A program made the translations under genes and the position numbers. A stretch of 64,000 nt of DNA from Vibrio nigripulchritudo ATCC 27043 (GTDB lineage Bacteria > Pseudomonadota > Gammaproteobacteria > Enterobacterales > Vibrionaceae). Where the stretch lies: positions 1 through 64,000 of the forward strand of contig NZ_AFWJ01000057.1 in assembly GCF_000222685.1 (NCBI RefSeq), read 5' to 3'. Below are positions 26,515-35,973 of the stretch, piece after piece (the stretch's first letter is position 1; each line of letters begins with the position of its first letter). Below the pieces are notes generated by a model that was not told where the DNA came from, did no database searches, and saw only the letters and a list, made by a program, of their open reading frames with translations.

Positions 26515-27498
26515 ATGACAGCTCAATCTAACCACGCGGACCGACCATTTACTCTAGAAAGGCTTTCCAACTACTTTGTCATTGTGGCATTTGGTTTGGT
26601 AATAGTCGGCTTTTCGGTGTTTGCAGAGGGGTTTTTAAATTTCGAGAATCTGACCAATCTGGTGGTCAATAAAGTTGTTCTTCTGGCTATCGTTTCTCTT
26701 GGCATGACGATAGTGATCGCATCTGGGGGGATTGATTTATCCGTAGGGGTCTCAATCGACCTTTCTTCCATGGCATTCATCATGATGATTGCCGCGGGTT
26801 TCTCTGGAATTAATGGCGTTTTAGTGGCGATTTGTGCGGCGATAGCGGTAGGTTTGCTAAACGCAGTTCTCATTAACAGATTGAAAATTGACCCGTTTCT
26901 GGCCACTTTGGGCGTGCTTTTTATTGGTAAATCCATTCAGCAACTGGCAACACAGGGCGGAGTGCCCATCTATCTGACCAGAGAAGAATATTCCGCCCCA
27001 TTTGAAGCCATCTCCCGCACTTCACTTTTGGGAGTGCCAACACCTGTTATCGTTCTGATTGTCTGTGTTGTAGCCGTTTACATCGCCCTTCACCGTTCGA
27101 AGTTTGGACGTTATTTAAGTGCTCTGGGCGCTCAGCCTGGCGTGGCGAAATATTCAGGGATTCGAGTGCCTTTTCAACTCACCATGGTGTTTGTTTCCAG
27201 TGCCGTTCTGTGCGGAATTGCCGGAATCTTACTGTCGTCGACTGTGCGTTCTTACGTTCCGTTAGCTGGTGACGCGTTTCTTCTGGATGCCATAGGCGCC
27301 ACCTTTATCGGAACGGCTATCAGTGCCGAGCGAAAGCCGACTGTTCTCGGCACGATTCTGGGTGTGTTGCTTCTGGCAGTACTTCGCAATGGATTACTCC
27401 TGATGGGATGGAATTTTTTCTGGCAACAGGTCGGAATAGGTGTGCTGGTATTTGTGGTTTTAGGCATGTCGTTTGGGCTTCGAAAACAAGCTGAATAA
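26515..27498 (+). CDS. CUT2-type sugar ABC transporter permease 2
   Basis: 327 residues from the ATG at 26515, six bases after GAGGAG; upstream in-frame ATGs lie inside the previous gene or the ribosome site. About nine to ten membrane helices with 'SGGIDLSVGVSIDLSS' and a coupling region 'ALGAQPGVAKYSGI'. Partner of permease 1. The two proteins are only moderately alike, as in YtfT/YjfF or LsrC/LsrD pairs. Confidence 0.88.
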   Translation: MTAQSNHADRPFTLERLSNYFVIVAFGLVIVGFSVFAEGFLNFENLTNLVVNKVVLLAIVSLGMTIVIASGGIDLSVGVSIDLSSMAFIMMIAAGFSGINGVLVAICAAIAVGLLNAVLINRLKIDPFLATLGVLFIGKSIQQLATQGGVPIYLTREEYSAPFEAISRTSLLGVPTPVIVLIVCVVAVYIALHRSKFGRYLSALGAQPGVAKYSGIRVPFQLTMVFVSSAVLCGIAGILLSSTVRSYVPLAGDAFLLDAIGATFIGTAISAERKPTVLGTILGVLLLAVLRNGLLLMGWNFFWQQVGIGVLVFVVLGMSFGLRKQAE

Positions 27499-27509
27499 GG
27501 AAATAAAGC

Positions 27510-28460
27510 ATGACGAAGTTTGATGTAAGTGCGGTAGGGTTTGCTGTCCTCGATATTTTGGGGCGTCCGGTCACTCATATCCCAGAGGGAGGAAGAGCTG
27601 ATTTTATTGAGGAGATCCGCATGACAGTCGCAGGAACGGCGGCAGCGACAGCGGTTGATTGCGCCATTTTGGGATTAAAAACTCGTATGGTGACCACAGT
27701 TGGGAACGACGATCTGGGTGACTTTCTGATAAACAAAATGAAAAGGTTTGGATTGGATACGGAACTGGTCAGGGTCGATAGTAGCACCCAGACCTCTGCT
27801 ACTATCCTGCCAATTCGACCGAATGGGGAACGCCCTGCATTGCATGTGCCCGGCAGCGCAACAAGGTTTGATGTCCATGAGCAAGATCTGGACGTTGCTC
27901 TCGATGCGCAGATTATTCATATTGGTGGGACTGGTCTTCTAAAAAACTTTGATGGCGAGAAGACGCTGAATTTTATCAAAAAAGCCAAAGAGCTTGGTCG
28001 AATCACTACTTTTGATTTGATTCAGGCGACTCCTGAAACAACAGCTTTGGTGGAGCCACTTTTGCCCTACATTGACTACTTTGTGCCTTCACTAGAAGAA
28101 GCGTCAGAAATGGCGAACATGGATGATCACATTTTGGTTGCAAAGTGGTTTAAAGAAAAAGGGGTTAAAAACGTCATCTTAACCATGGGGGGCGATGGGG
28201 TTTATGTATTACCTGAACAGGGAGCCCCTTTTTCACTGCCTGCCCACGATATTAAGGTAGTGGATACCACAGGGTGTGGCGACAGCTTCACGGCGGGCAT
28301 CATAGTTGGTTTGTCCAAGGGGTGGGGCATTAAAGAATGTGCGCGTTTCGCCAATGCAGTGGCTGCCAAAGTGGCAATGGGGCTAGGGTCAGACGGCAAG
28401 CTAGTTTCGTTTGACGATACGTTGAATGCCATGAACCAGTGGTCACTGAAAAACCATTAG
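27510..28460 (+). CDS. PfkB-family carbohydrate kinase
   Basis: 316 residues, a ribokinase-fold sugar kinase. N-terminal 'GTAAATAVDCAILG' (42-55) is the substrate-lid/GG-type region, and the C-terminal ATP site 'DTTGCGDSFTAG' contains the anion hole and catalytic base Asp258. It should phosphorylate the imported sugar or its oxidised product before aldol cleavage. GGAAATAAAGC precedes the ATG, 11 bases after the permease gene. Exact substrate unknown; ribokinase, fructokinase and ketose-1-kinase activities are all within the family. Confidence 0.9.
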   Translation: MTKFDVSAVGFAVLDILGRPVTHIPEGGRADFIEEIRMTVAGTAAATAVDCAILGLKTRMVTTVGNDDLGDFLINKMKRFGLDTELVRVDSSTQTSATILPIRPNGERPALHVPGSATRFDVHEQDLDVALDAQIIHIGGTGLLKNFDGEKTLNFIKKAKELGRITTFDLIQATPETTALVEPLLPYIDYFVPSLEEASEMANMDDHILVAKWFKEKGVKNVILTMGGDGVYVLPEQGAPFSLPAHDIKVVDTTGCGDSFTAGIIVGLSKGWGIKECARFANAVAAKVAMGLGSDGKLVSFDDTLNAMNQWSLKNH

Positions 28461-28492
28461 AGCGTTCAGCTCGACAGGCAAGGATGAACAGA

Positions 28493-29251
28493 ATGTCAGA
28501 GTTAACAAACAAAGTCGCATTGATAACAGGTGCCAGCAGAGGGATTGGACGGGCACTGGCCGTTGGGATGGCAAAGAGCGGAGCGGATATCGTCATCGCG
28601 GATCTTCCATCTCAACAGGTTGAGTTAGAGCAGACTCAGAAACAAATTCTAGAAACGGGGCGTAAGTGCGTTGCCTACAGTCTGGATGTGACGAATAAAA
28701 AGCAAGTGGAAGATGTTATCGGTGAGGCTCTACAAGAATTTGGAGAAATCGACATTCTTGTTAACAACGCAGGGATTCTAAAGCCTTCAAAACTAGAAGA
28801 CCTCGATGAGGCAGACTGGGACGCTCACTTTGATGTGAATGGTAAAGGGGTGCTTTTAATGACCAATGCCATTCTTTCTCATATGAAGCAACGTAACTTC
28901 GGGCGAATAATCAATATTGCGTCCATTGCGGGTCGTCAGGGAGTAGCGACTCAGGGGCATTATGCCGCCACCAAATCAACGGTCATTACCCTAACCCGGG
29001 TCTATGCGCAGGAAGTGGGGGAATTTGGCATTACAGTCAATGCAATTTGCCCAGGAATCATCCTGACAGAGATGGGGAAAAATAATCTGGGATCCGATGA
29101 AGCCATAAAACACTGGCAGGAGGTGGCAGCACTTAAACGGCTTGGTGCGCCTGAAGATGTGGTCGGCCCTGCTGTGTTTTTCGCTTCAGAACTCAGCAAT
29201 TTTGTCACCGGACAAGCGTTAAACGTTTGTGGTGGTATTTACTTCCACTAG
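28493..29251 (+). CDS. Second SDR-family dehydrogenase of the sugar operon
   Basis: 252 residues from the ATG at 28493 (AAGG nine bases upstream). An earlier in-frame ATG would overlap the kinase gene. TGASRGIG cofactor loop (12-19), 'NNAGIL', a catalytic Ser in 'NIASIAG' and YAATK near residue 160. It differs clearly in sequence from the first SDR, so the pathway probably has two separate oxidation or reduction steps rather than a duplicated gene. Confidence 0.87.
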   Translation: MSELTNKVALITGASRGIGRALAVGMAKSGADIVIADLPSQQVELEQTQKQILETGRKCVAYSLDVTNKKQVEDVIGEALQEFGEIDILVNNAGILKPSKLEDLDEADWDAHFDVNGKGVLLMTNAILSHMKQRNFGRIINIASIAGRQGVATQGHYAATKSTVITLTRVYAQEVGEFGITVNAICPGIILTEMGKNNLGSDEAIKHWQEVAALKRLGAPEDVVGPAVFFASELSNFVTGQALNVCGGIYFH

Positions 29252-29284
29252 GGCAACAGAGCCTGCGTTTTAGGAGATAGACAG

Positions 29285-30736
29285 ATGGAAGCTGTTGCAA
29301 TCATTGGAGGCGGTCCAAGTGGGATTGTCGCCGCCCGTTATTTACAGTCTCAGGGCTTTAAGCCAGAAATTTATGAAAGCCACAGCCGCATCGGTGGTCA
29401 GTGGGCGGCAGATAACCCCAAATCTGGTGTCTGGTCGACAATGCGCACAAATACGGCTCGCATGGTCACCCGCTTTTCCGACTTGGATCATGACGTGGAT
29501 GTACCTATTTTCCCCAGAAACGATCAAATCAAACAATACCTGACCTGCTATCTCGAATACTTTGGGCTTTCTGGCTTCGTTTCACTGAATACCAGCTTGC
29601 GGTCTGTAGATTGTTTGGATAATGGGTGGAAGCTCACTTTCGAAGGAGATCAGGGAGTATTTTCCAAACAATTCGATAAAGTTGTTATCGCTACCGGAGC
29701 GTTTAACCGACCAAATATTCCAGTAATTAAGGGGCTGGACACATTCAGTGGAGAGTGCGGTTCAGTTCATGCCTTTCACTACAAGGATCCCGAATTCTAT
29801 CGGGGGAAGCGTGTCTTAATTGCTGGTGGCAATATCTCCTCTCTTGAGATTGCGTCTGATCTTGCCATGCTGGGCGCCAGCAAAGTCATTACTACGATGA
29901 GAAGACAGCGCTACATTATGCCAAAGCTTGTTGCAGGCGTTCCTGTAGAAAGCTATGCATTTACGAGAGGTGGTGCACTTTTTCAAGAGCAGGCGAGCTC
30001 AGAAGAATGGGCACAGGCAACCAGAGAATTCATCTTAACGTACTCAGGAAACCCTGCTTGGTATGGCGCACCCGAGCCAGACCAAGACGTCAGAATTGCA
30101 GGTACAACGGGGAGCCAGAATTACCTGAACTTAGTCGCTGAAGGGAGAATCACTTGTAAACCCTGGATTGAGAAATTCGGTGATAATCAGGTGCATTTTC
30201 TGGATGGTAGCCATGAAGAAATAGACGGTGTTATTTTTGGTACTGGGTACCGCCTGAATCTCGACTTTTTCTCTGACGAGTTGAAAAGAGACCTAGAAGT
30301 CGACGGAATGCATATCACTCTGGCTGATCATACTTTCTCACCCAAGCTTCCCGGAATGGCATTTATGGGGCAGTGGGGGCAAATAGGGCCTTACTTCCCC
30401 GTGTTAGAACAGCAAGCCAGGTACATAGCCTACTCTTGGGGAAAAACGGTTCCAATTCCAGAGGAGCAAGCATTGATGAAAGCTTGTCAGGTATGCAAGG
30501 AAAAGAAAGGTGAAACTTTGTATCAGCACTTAATGGCGATTAAATTTGCCCGTCTGAACAAAAGCGATCCCACCGGGAGTGTAACGCCTTTGGTTGAGGA
30601 ATTGCTGAGCAAGCATGCGGTAACGGGACTGACATTCAGACTTGCTGGTACTGATGCTCTTGATAACGCGTATGAGCAATTACTAGAAGAGTCTCGCCTG
30701 TATGGTGTTAAGCCCACGTCTCTAAGAAATGATTAA
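29285..30736 (+). CDS. Flavin-containing monooxygenase-like protein
   Basis: 483 residues. FAD-binding GGGPSG (8-13) with 'EIYESHSRIGGQW' following, an FMO-type linker 'SVHAFHYKDPEFYRGKRV' (about 158-175), a second dinucleotide fold that reads 'IAGGNISS' rather than a full GxGxxS/A/G, and the FMO/BVMO 'ATGAFNRP' and 'GTGYRLNLDFF' motifs. Class B flavin monooxygenases use NADPH and O2 to oxygenate soft heteroatoms or ketones. Last gene of the operon, with an AGGAGATAG ribosome site. Such an enzyme is unusual in a sugar operon; the substrate may carry N or S, or the enzyme may act as a non-oxygenating oxidoreductase. Confidence 0.83.
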   Translation: MEAVAIIGGGPSGIVAARYLQSQGFKPEIYESHSRIGGQWAADNPKSGVWSTMRTNTARMVTRFSDLDHDVDVPIFPRNDQIKQYLTCYLEYFGLSGFVSLNTSLRSVDCLDNGWKLTFEGDQGVFSKQFDKVVIATGAFNRPNIPVIKGLDTFSGECGSVHAFHYKDPEFYRGKRVLIAGGNISSLEIASDLAMLGASKVITTMRRQRYIMPKLVAGVPVESYAFTRGGALFQEQASSEEWAQATREFILTYSGNPAWYGAPEPDQDVRIAGTTGSQNYLNLVAEGRITCKPWIEKFGDNQVHFLDGSHEEIDGVIFGTGYRLNLDFFSDELKRDLEVDGMHITLADHTFSPKLPGMAFMGQWGQIGPYFPVLEQQARYIAYSWGKTVPIPEEQALMKACQVCKEKKGETLYQHLMAIKFARLNKSDPTGSVTPLVEELLSKHAVTGLTFRLAGTDALDNAYEQLLEESRLYGVKPTSLRND

Positions 30737-30777
30737 ACCGAGTGCCCAAGTTCATCACTTGGGCACTCGGTTTTTTT
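30736..30777 (+). terminator. Strong terminator closing the sugar operon
   Basis: AACCGAGTGCCCAAG (30736-30750) and CTTGGGCACTCGGTT (30758-30772), 15 pairs, 7-base loop, then seven T. It also lies at the end of the convergent antiporter gene. Confidence 0.95.
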
Positions 30778-32359
30778 ACAGCTTAAATTCAGGTTTGAGC
30801 TGGTCGCACACATGGCGTGCAAAACCACTACCTGCTTCGCTATAGATGTTGAAAGCGGCGTCGACACCCAATTCAGTCAACTCATTGAGCTGATCAGAAT
30901 ATTCTGCGATCGCTGCAATTTGCCCCTTGAAGTCTTTGCGTTGTAATTGCTCTAACGCGAGCTGATTACCCAAATGGTGAGGCATGGCTAACAAGACCAA
31001 CTTAACATTTGCTGTATCTAGAATGCGTTCCCAAAAATCCGGGTCGGTTGCATCGCCCTCAATCACGTTCCTGCCATGACTACGATGGGTGGCAGCTGCA
31101 TCAGCGCGGACTTCGACGCCAAGGCTCACCTTTCCATAGCGTGTTCTTATTTCATCGTAAGCACCAGTGCCAATACGACCCATGCCTAATATCAGTACTT
31201 GTGCATGTCCTGGGTTTATCAGTTGGTCTCTTGCATGAAGTTTTTCTGCGGCGGCTTCTTTTAGCCATTTAGCACTACGCTGATAAATTTCATGACCAGC
31301 ACGGGTTAGTGGCGCAGCCAGGACGAATGAAATGGACACTGCAATGGCAATTGAGACAAGAATGTCACCAGGAAGCCACCCCATCTTATATGCCAGACCT
31401 CCGACAATAAGCCCGAATTCTGAGTAGTTGAATAGCGTCAGTGACGCCAGCAAAGAGGTACGGACTCGGAATTTGAAGAAGTTGATAGTGAAGAAATAAA
31501 GAATCCCTTTCACCGGAAGAAGCAGCATAAAGAGCACAGCTAAAGACAGACCGGTCAACGTCGGTTCTTCTGCTAAACCAATGTTCAGGAAGAAGCAGAC
31601 GAGAAAGAGCTCTTTCAGATTAAGAAGGGATTTGGACAGTTCAGAAGCCTTCTTGTGCCCAGCCAGAATCATTCCAAGGATCAGTGCACCCAGGTCAGCT
31701 TTCATTCCAACTATATGGAATAGCCCTGCGCCAACGACCAGAGCGAAGAAGATGCCAAATAACACCAGCATCTCACCATGACCTACCCAGTCGAGCAACT
31801 TATAGAATAGCGGTCTTAGGAACGGCAGAATAAAGAGAGAAATGGCATACCACTCAGGAATCTTTCCTGTAGAAGCGGTTAAGAAAACCACCGCAAAAAT
31901 GTCCTGCATAACCAGAATACCAATGGCAAGCGTGCCATAAGTGGCATTCATTTCACCTTTCTCCTGAAGGCTCTTCACCGCAAATACGGTACTGGAGAAC
32001 GATAGGGCAAAGCCAAGCAGAACAAGCTGTTCGATACCGATGCCGGCAAGCGTACCCACGCCAAGAGTCTTCAATAAAATCAGCGCAACGGTGAAAAAAG
32101 CGGTCGAGATAAGATTGTGAACCGTTGCCCCTAGCCATATCTCTTTGGCGAGTAAGGTTTTAACATCGAGTTTCAACCCGATGGTGAACAGTAGAAGAGT
32201 GACACCCAGGTCTGCCAGAGTGGTGATTGTGTCGTTGCTTTCAAAGCCATAAGCATTAAGAGCAAACCCCGCGAGCAAAAAACCAACCAAAGGTGGAAGG
32301 TTACACTTCAGAGCGGCGAAACCTGCAATGAACGCAACCGAAATAAAAATGAGTTCCAT
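30776..32359 (-). CDS. Kef-type (CPA2) cation:proton antiporter, YbaL-like
   Basis: 527 residues: about 12-13 membrane helices (1-375) of the Na+/H+ exchanger fold, then a cytosolic TrkA-N/RCK domain (about 405-525) with 'LILGMGRIGTGAYDEI' for nucleotide binding. Resembles E. coli YbaL and plant KEA-type proteins more than KefB/C, since no KefF/G partner is adjacent. Likely K+ or Na+/H+ exchange in the inner membrane under ligand control. The ribosome site is weak. A dispersed repeat lies upstream. Confidence 0.85.
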   Translation of the reverse strand: MELIFISVAFIAGFAALKCNLPPLVGFLLAGFALNAYGFESNDTITTLADLGVTLLLFTIGLKLDVKTLLAKEIWLGATVHNLISTAFFTVALILLKTLGVGTLAGIGIEQLVLLGFALSFSSTVFAVKSLQEKGEMNATYGTLAIGILVMQDIFAVVFLTASTGKIPEWYAISLFILPFLRPLFYKLLDWVGHGEMLVLFGIFFALVVGAGLFHIVGMKADLGALILGMILAGHKKASELSKSLLNLKELFLVCFFLNIGLAEEPTLTGLSLAVLFMLLLPVKGILYFFTINFFKFRVRTSLLASLTLFNYSEFGLIVGGLAYKMGWLPGDILVSIAIAVSISFVLAAPLTRAGHEIYQRSAKWLKEAAAEKLHARDQLINPGHAQVLILGMGRIGTGAYDEIRTRYGKVSLGVEVRADAAATHRSHGRNVIEGDATDPDFWERILDTANVKLVLLAMPHHLGNQLALEQLQRKDFKGQIAAIAEYSDQLNELTELGVDAAFNIYSEAGSGFARHVCDQLKPEFKL

Positions 32360-32386
32360 TGAAAAGCCAGCTAATTTGAGTTGTTG

Positions 32387-32553
32387 TTATACCAATCACA
32401 GTAAGTAGGTGTTCAGAAATAGCGTAGGAAAAACGCTTGAGAACAAAGCAAAAAATTTCGATAAGTAGCCATTCTACAATCAAATTTTTTAACGTAGTTA
32501 TCGAGTGTTTCAACAAGCTAGAATGAGCAATTACTTGCTACGATTGGTATTAA
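32387..32553. repeat. Vibrio-type dispersed palindromic element (about 167 bp)
   Basis: The ends are inverted: TTATACCAATC (32387-32397) and GATTGGTATTAA (32542-32553). Interior segments also pair, so the whole element can fold into one long imperfect hairpin. Size and ends are like ERIC/IRU-type non-coding elements, and I recall the end sequence as frequent in Vibrio intergenic DNA. It lies between the divergently oriented end of nagC and start of the antiporter gene. Confidence 0.7.
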
Positions 32554-32565
32554 TATAGAGCAGAT

Positions 32566-32592
32566 ACAAAAAAGGGTCGCGCTAGACGACCC
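32566..32592 (-). terminator. Terminator of the nagBAC operon
   Basis: GGGTCG (32574-32579) and CGACCC (32587-32592), 7-base loop. On the minus strand it is followed by CCTTTTTTG-like T-run sequence, just past nagC. Confidence 0.85.
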
Positions 32593-32631
32593 ATTTGTTT
32601 AGCGCCTGAACGCTATTTTTCCACCAAACTT

Positions 32632-33846
32632 TTATTCTTCAAGTAATTTTTGTAACAAAACACCATTCAGCATAGCACGCTTAATCATTGCAAAAGCACC
32701 CATGGCTGGTTGGTGGTCAAGTTCCGAAGCAACAATTGGCAAATCGGTGTGGAAGGTTTTAAGCGATTGTGTTTCCACGTTTTTACGGATCGCCGGGAAT
32801 ACAATGTCTTGTGCTTTCGTAATGTCGCCCGCAATGATGATTTTCTGCGGGTTAAACAAGTTGATGGTAATCGCAATCGCTTTACCCAACTGGTTACCTA
32901 CCTTTATCAGGCTTTGGCTAGCGAGCTCATCACCCTTTAGGGCGTGCTGACATACATCGTCCATGGTTGGATTCGATATATTGCTCAAGCTAGACTGGTA
33001 ACCTTTGCTCAATAGAGTTCTGACTCGCTCTAAAATAGCAGGGTTAGAAGCGACAGTTTCAAGGCAACCAAAATTTCCGCACTGGCATTGTTCGCCTAAT
33101 GGATCGATCTGAATGTGACCGATTTCTCCGACATTTCGGTTAAAACCCAGAAACACTTGTCCGTTGACAATAATTCCAGAACCAGTACCGCGATGGACAC
33201 TGACCAGAATGGAGTCCTGGCAATCTCGGCTTGCGCCAAAATAATGTTCAGCCAGTGCCATGCCACGAACGTCATTTCCAACGAAGCATTCAACATTGAA
33301 CGTATCGCGGACGACATCACCCAGAGCCAGGTTATCGATGTCGGTATTCGGCATGTATTCGATCACACCAGTTTCAGGATTGACCAACCCCGGTAATGAA
33401 ATGCCAATAGCGATTAACTGTTCGATACGCTCTTTGTGTTCTTCAATAAAATTTCGAATCTGCTCCAGCAGACCTTCCATTAACTCGGTCTGGTTGTGGT
33501 AGATGAACGGTGCATAATGATTCACCAGTTCTTTGCCACCAAGGTTGTACAGACTGAAATGGATGTAATCACGACCAACACGGATCGCGATAGAGTGAAA
33601 AGGTTCGACTTCTGTCGTGAGGGAGATGGCTCTTCGACCACCTGTGGAGGCTTGTTGCGCGACCTCTTTAATCAGGCCGCGCTCCAATAGCTGGCGGGTT
33701 ATTTTAGTAACACTTGCCGGAGCAAGCTGACTTACATCAGCGACTTGAATCCGTGAAATAGGACCTTGCTGATCAATCAAGCGGTAAACCGCTGCACTGT
33801 TGAGTTGTTTGACTAAGTCTACGTTACCTATTTGTCCGCCATTCAT
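32632..33846 (-). CDS. nagC: ROK-family repressor NagC
   Basis: 404 residues. Winged helix (about 14-75, 'SRIQVADVSQLAPASVTKIT') followed by the ROK domain with the zinc-binding 'CQCGNFGCLE' (about 259-268) and 'HRGTGSGI'. Nearly superimposable on E. coli NagC, which represses nag and related genes and is released by GlcNAc-6-phosphate. Two bases separate it from nagA. NagC-type operator sequence is present before nagE. Confidence 0.95.
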   Translation of the reverse strand: MNGGQIGNVDLVKQLNSAAVYRLIDQQGPISRIQVADVSQLAPASVTKITRQLLERGLIKEVAQQASTGGRRAISLTTEVEPFHSIAIRVGRDYIHFSLYNLGGKELVNHYAPFIYHNQTELMEGLLEQIRNFIEEHKERIEQLIAIGISLPGLVNPETGVIEYMPNTDIDNLALGDVVRDTFNVECFVGNDVRGMALAEHYFGASRDCQDSILVSVHRGTGSGIIVNGQVFLGFNRNVGEIGHIQIDPLGEQCQCGNFGCLETVASNPAILERVRTLLSKGYQSSLSNISNPTMDDVCQHALKGDELASQSLIKVGNQLGKAIAITINLFNPQKIIIAGDITKAQDIVFPAIRKNVETQSLKTFHTDLPIVASELDHQPAMGAFAMIKRAMLNGVLLQKLLEE

Positions 33847-33848
33847 GC

Positions 33849-34985
33849 TTAATTTTGCTCGTATTGTCCGTTAACTACTGTCGCTTTGACATTGAAGTCA
33901 CGGTCAAATACAGCAAGGTTAGCAACCATACCTTTTTTAACTCGGCCAAGTTTGTCTTCTACACCGATAGCGCGTGCAGCATACAGAGTGGCCATACGTA
34001 GAGCTTCATCCAAAGCGATCCCAACGTGCTCAACTGTATTTTGTACTGCTTCTATCATTGTTAGTGCTGAGCCGCCGAGTGTGCCATTTTCATCAACACA
34101 CTTGCCATCTCGGTAATATACTTTCTTGCCTACAAAAATAAAGTGATCCATATCTGCGCCTGCCGGAGCTGTGGCATCGGTCACTAATACGAGCTTTTCG
34201 CCCTTAATTTTGTGAGCAATTCGGATGTTGGCGTAGTCTACGTGGAAACCATCAGCGATGATGCCCGCGTATACTTCTGGCGTATCGTAAATTGCGCCAA
34301 CAACACCTGGTTCACGACCCGCCATTGGCGTCATTGCGTTGAATAGGTGAGTAGCGAAAGTGATACCAGCTTCAAAACCCTGACGAGCTTCTGCATACGT
34401 ACCGTTACTGTGACCAATAGCCACAACAACACCCGCTTCGCTTAGCTTTTCAATGTGCGCAGGATCGTTTTGCTCAGGAGCCAGTGTCACTTTAGTCACT
34501 ACATCTGCGTTTTCACAGATGAAGTCAATCATGTCACTGTCGGAGCGACGAATGTAGTCAACACTGTGAATGCCTTTCTTCATGACATTCAGGTAAGGAC
34601 CTTCAAGGTGAAGACCCAAAGACTGGTTTTCATACTTCGCGTGGTAGTCACGAGCTGCTGCAACAGCTTGGCGCATGTTTTCGTCTGAAGAAGTGATCAG
34701 AGTTGGCAGAAAGCTTGTGCAGCCTGATTTCAGGTTTGCCTCATGCATGATTTGCATGGTTTCAGCAGTGATCTCATCGTTTAACATCACACCACCACAG
34801 CCATTTAGCTGTAGGTCGATAAAACCAGGGCTGACGTTTGCACCGTCCAGATCAATGGTTTTAATGTCTGCAGGAAGCTCAGCTACTGGACAAACAGATT
34901 CAATGTTTGCTCCGTTAACAACAACGGCATGATTGTCCAGCACATCGCTACCAGTATAAATTTTACAGTTGGTTAGCGCATACAT
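33849..34985 (-). CDS. nagA: N-acetylglucosamine-6-phosphate deacetylase
   Basis: 378 residues from the ATG at 34985, matching the usual Vibrio length; an upstream in-frame start would run into nagB. Amidohydrolase fold: '[13 protein letters not shown]' (about 54-66), the 'GHSNGTYAE' histidine, and '[10 protein letters not shown]' with the catalytic aspartate. Converts GlcNAc-6-P to glucosamine-6-P and acetate in the cytosol. Lies between nagB and nagC. Confidence 0.96.
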   Translation of the reverse strand: MYALTNCKIYTGSDVLDNHAVVVNGANIESVCPVAELPADIKTIDLDGANVSPGFIDLQLNGCGGVMLNDEITAETMQIMHEANLKSGCTSFLPTLITSSDENMRQAVAAARDYHAKYENQSLGLHLEGPYLNVMKKGIHSVDYIRRSDSDMIDFICENADVVTKVTLAPEQNDPAHIEKLSEAGVVVAIGHSNGTYAEARQGFEAGITFATHLFNAMTPMAGREPGVVGAIYDTPEVYAGIIADGFHVDYANIRIAHKIKGEKLVLVTDATAPAGADMDHFIFVGKKVYYRDGKCVDENGTLGGSALTMIEAVQNTVEHVGIALDEALRMATLYAARAIGVEDKLGRVKKGMVANLAVFDRDFNVKATVVNGQYEQN

Positions 34986-34998
34986 AGTGTAATAACCC

Positions 34999-35802
34999 TT
35001 ATTTAAGATCTTTAGTATTTTCTGCTTCAAGCTCTTGGAAGTATTTCACCGTCTTCACTTTTAATTCTTGAGTTGCAGGCTCGTCACAAACGATCACTGA
35101 CTTAGGGTGAAGTTGAAGTGCAGATACAGTCCACAGATGGTTAACAGAACCCTCTACTGCTGCTTCTAGTGCTAGTGCTTTGTTATGACCTGTAATTAGG
35201 ATCATGATTTCTTCAGCGTCAAGCAGAGTACCTACACCAATGGTCAGTGAGTATTTTGGTACCTGGCTGATGTCGCCATCGAAGAAACGAGAATTCGCAA
35301 TACGTGTATCTTCAGTCAGAGTTTTGATACGAGTACGCGAAGAAAGTGAGGATGCTGGCTCGTTAAAAGCGATGTGACCATCGTTACCAACACCACCCAT
35401 AAACAGGTTGATTCTGCCGTACGATTTAATCTTATCTTCGTAACGTTGGCACTCAGCTTCCTGATCTTCAGCATTGCCGTTAAGAAGATTGATGTTTTCT
35501 TCTTGAATATCAATGTGATTGAAGAAGTTGCTGTACATGAAAGAGCGGTAAGACTCAGGGTGGTCAGATGGAAGACCAACATACTCATCCATGTTGAAAG
35601 TAACGACGTGTTTGAAGCTTACTTCGCCAGCTTTATGAAGTTCAATTAGACGCTTGTAAGTGTTCAGAGGAGTACCACCGGTAGGCAATCCTAGTACAAA
35701 TGGACGGTCCGCAGTTGGCTGGAAGGCATTGATTCGGTTAACAATATGACGTGCAGACCATAGGCCAACATCAGTAGCTGTATTTAGTGGAATTAATCTC
35801 AC
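34999..35802 (-). CDS. nagB: Glucosamine-6-phosphate deaminase
   Basis: 267 residues with a GTG start preceded by GAGG. '[16 protein letters not shown]' (phosphate site), 'NMDEYVGL' and '[13 protein letters not shown]' mark the active site. Converts glucosamine-6-P to fructose-6-P and ammonia. First gene of the nagBAC operon, divergent from nagE. The allosteric GlcNAc-6-P site of the E. coli enzyme appears conserved at the N-terminus (MRLIPL). Confidence 0.96.
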   Translation of the reverse strand: MRLIPLNTATDVGLWSARHIVNRINAFQPTADRPFVLGLPTGGTPLNTYKRLIELHKAGEVSFKHVVTFNMDEYVGLPSDHPESYRSFMYSNFFNHIDIQEENINLLNGNAEDQEAECQRYEDKIKSYGRINLFMGGVGNDGHIAFNEPASSLSSRTRIKTLTEDTRIANSRFFDGDISQVPKYSLTIGVGTLLDAEEIMILITGHNKALALEAAVEGSVNHLWTVSALQLHPKSVIVCDEPATQELKVKTVKYFQELEAENTKDLK

Positions 35803-35922
35803 GGTGATACCTCAAATTTATACAGTAAATGATTAAAACTTGGCGCCCTGGGGCATTTGTTTTGAATGATAAAATAAGTTTTATGATCTCGCTAGCAAAA
35901 TCCTTTGCCCTTACCCGAAACG

Positions 35923-35938
35923 GGTGATTAGGATCACA
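35923..35938. promoter_or_regulatory. CRP-cAMP site between nagB and nagE
   Basis: GGTGA-N6-TCACA, 9 of 10 consensus positions, central in the 256-base divergent region. It fits catabolite control of both nag transcripts. Confidence 0.75.
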
Positions 35939-35948
35939 AATGAAAAGG

Positions 35949-35973
35949 TTTTAATTTGCGGAGCAAAATTAAT
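35949..35973. promoter_or_regulatory. NagC operator before nagE
   Basis: A near-palindrome with core TTAATTTGCGGAGCAAAATT matches the AT-rich NagC box with its central TGC..GCA. A weaker second box around 35883-35904 (CTCGCTAGCAAAAT) could allow the loop known for the E. coli nagE-nagB region. Confidence 0.7.
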
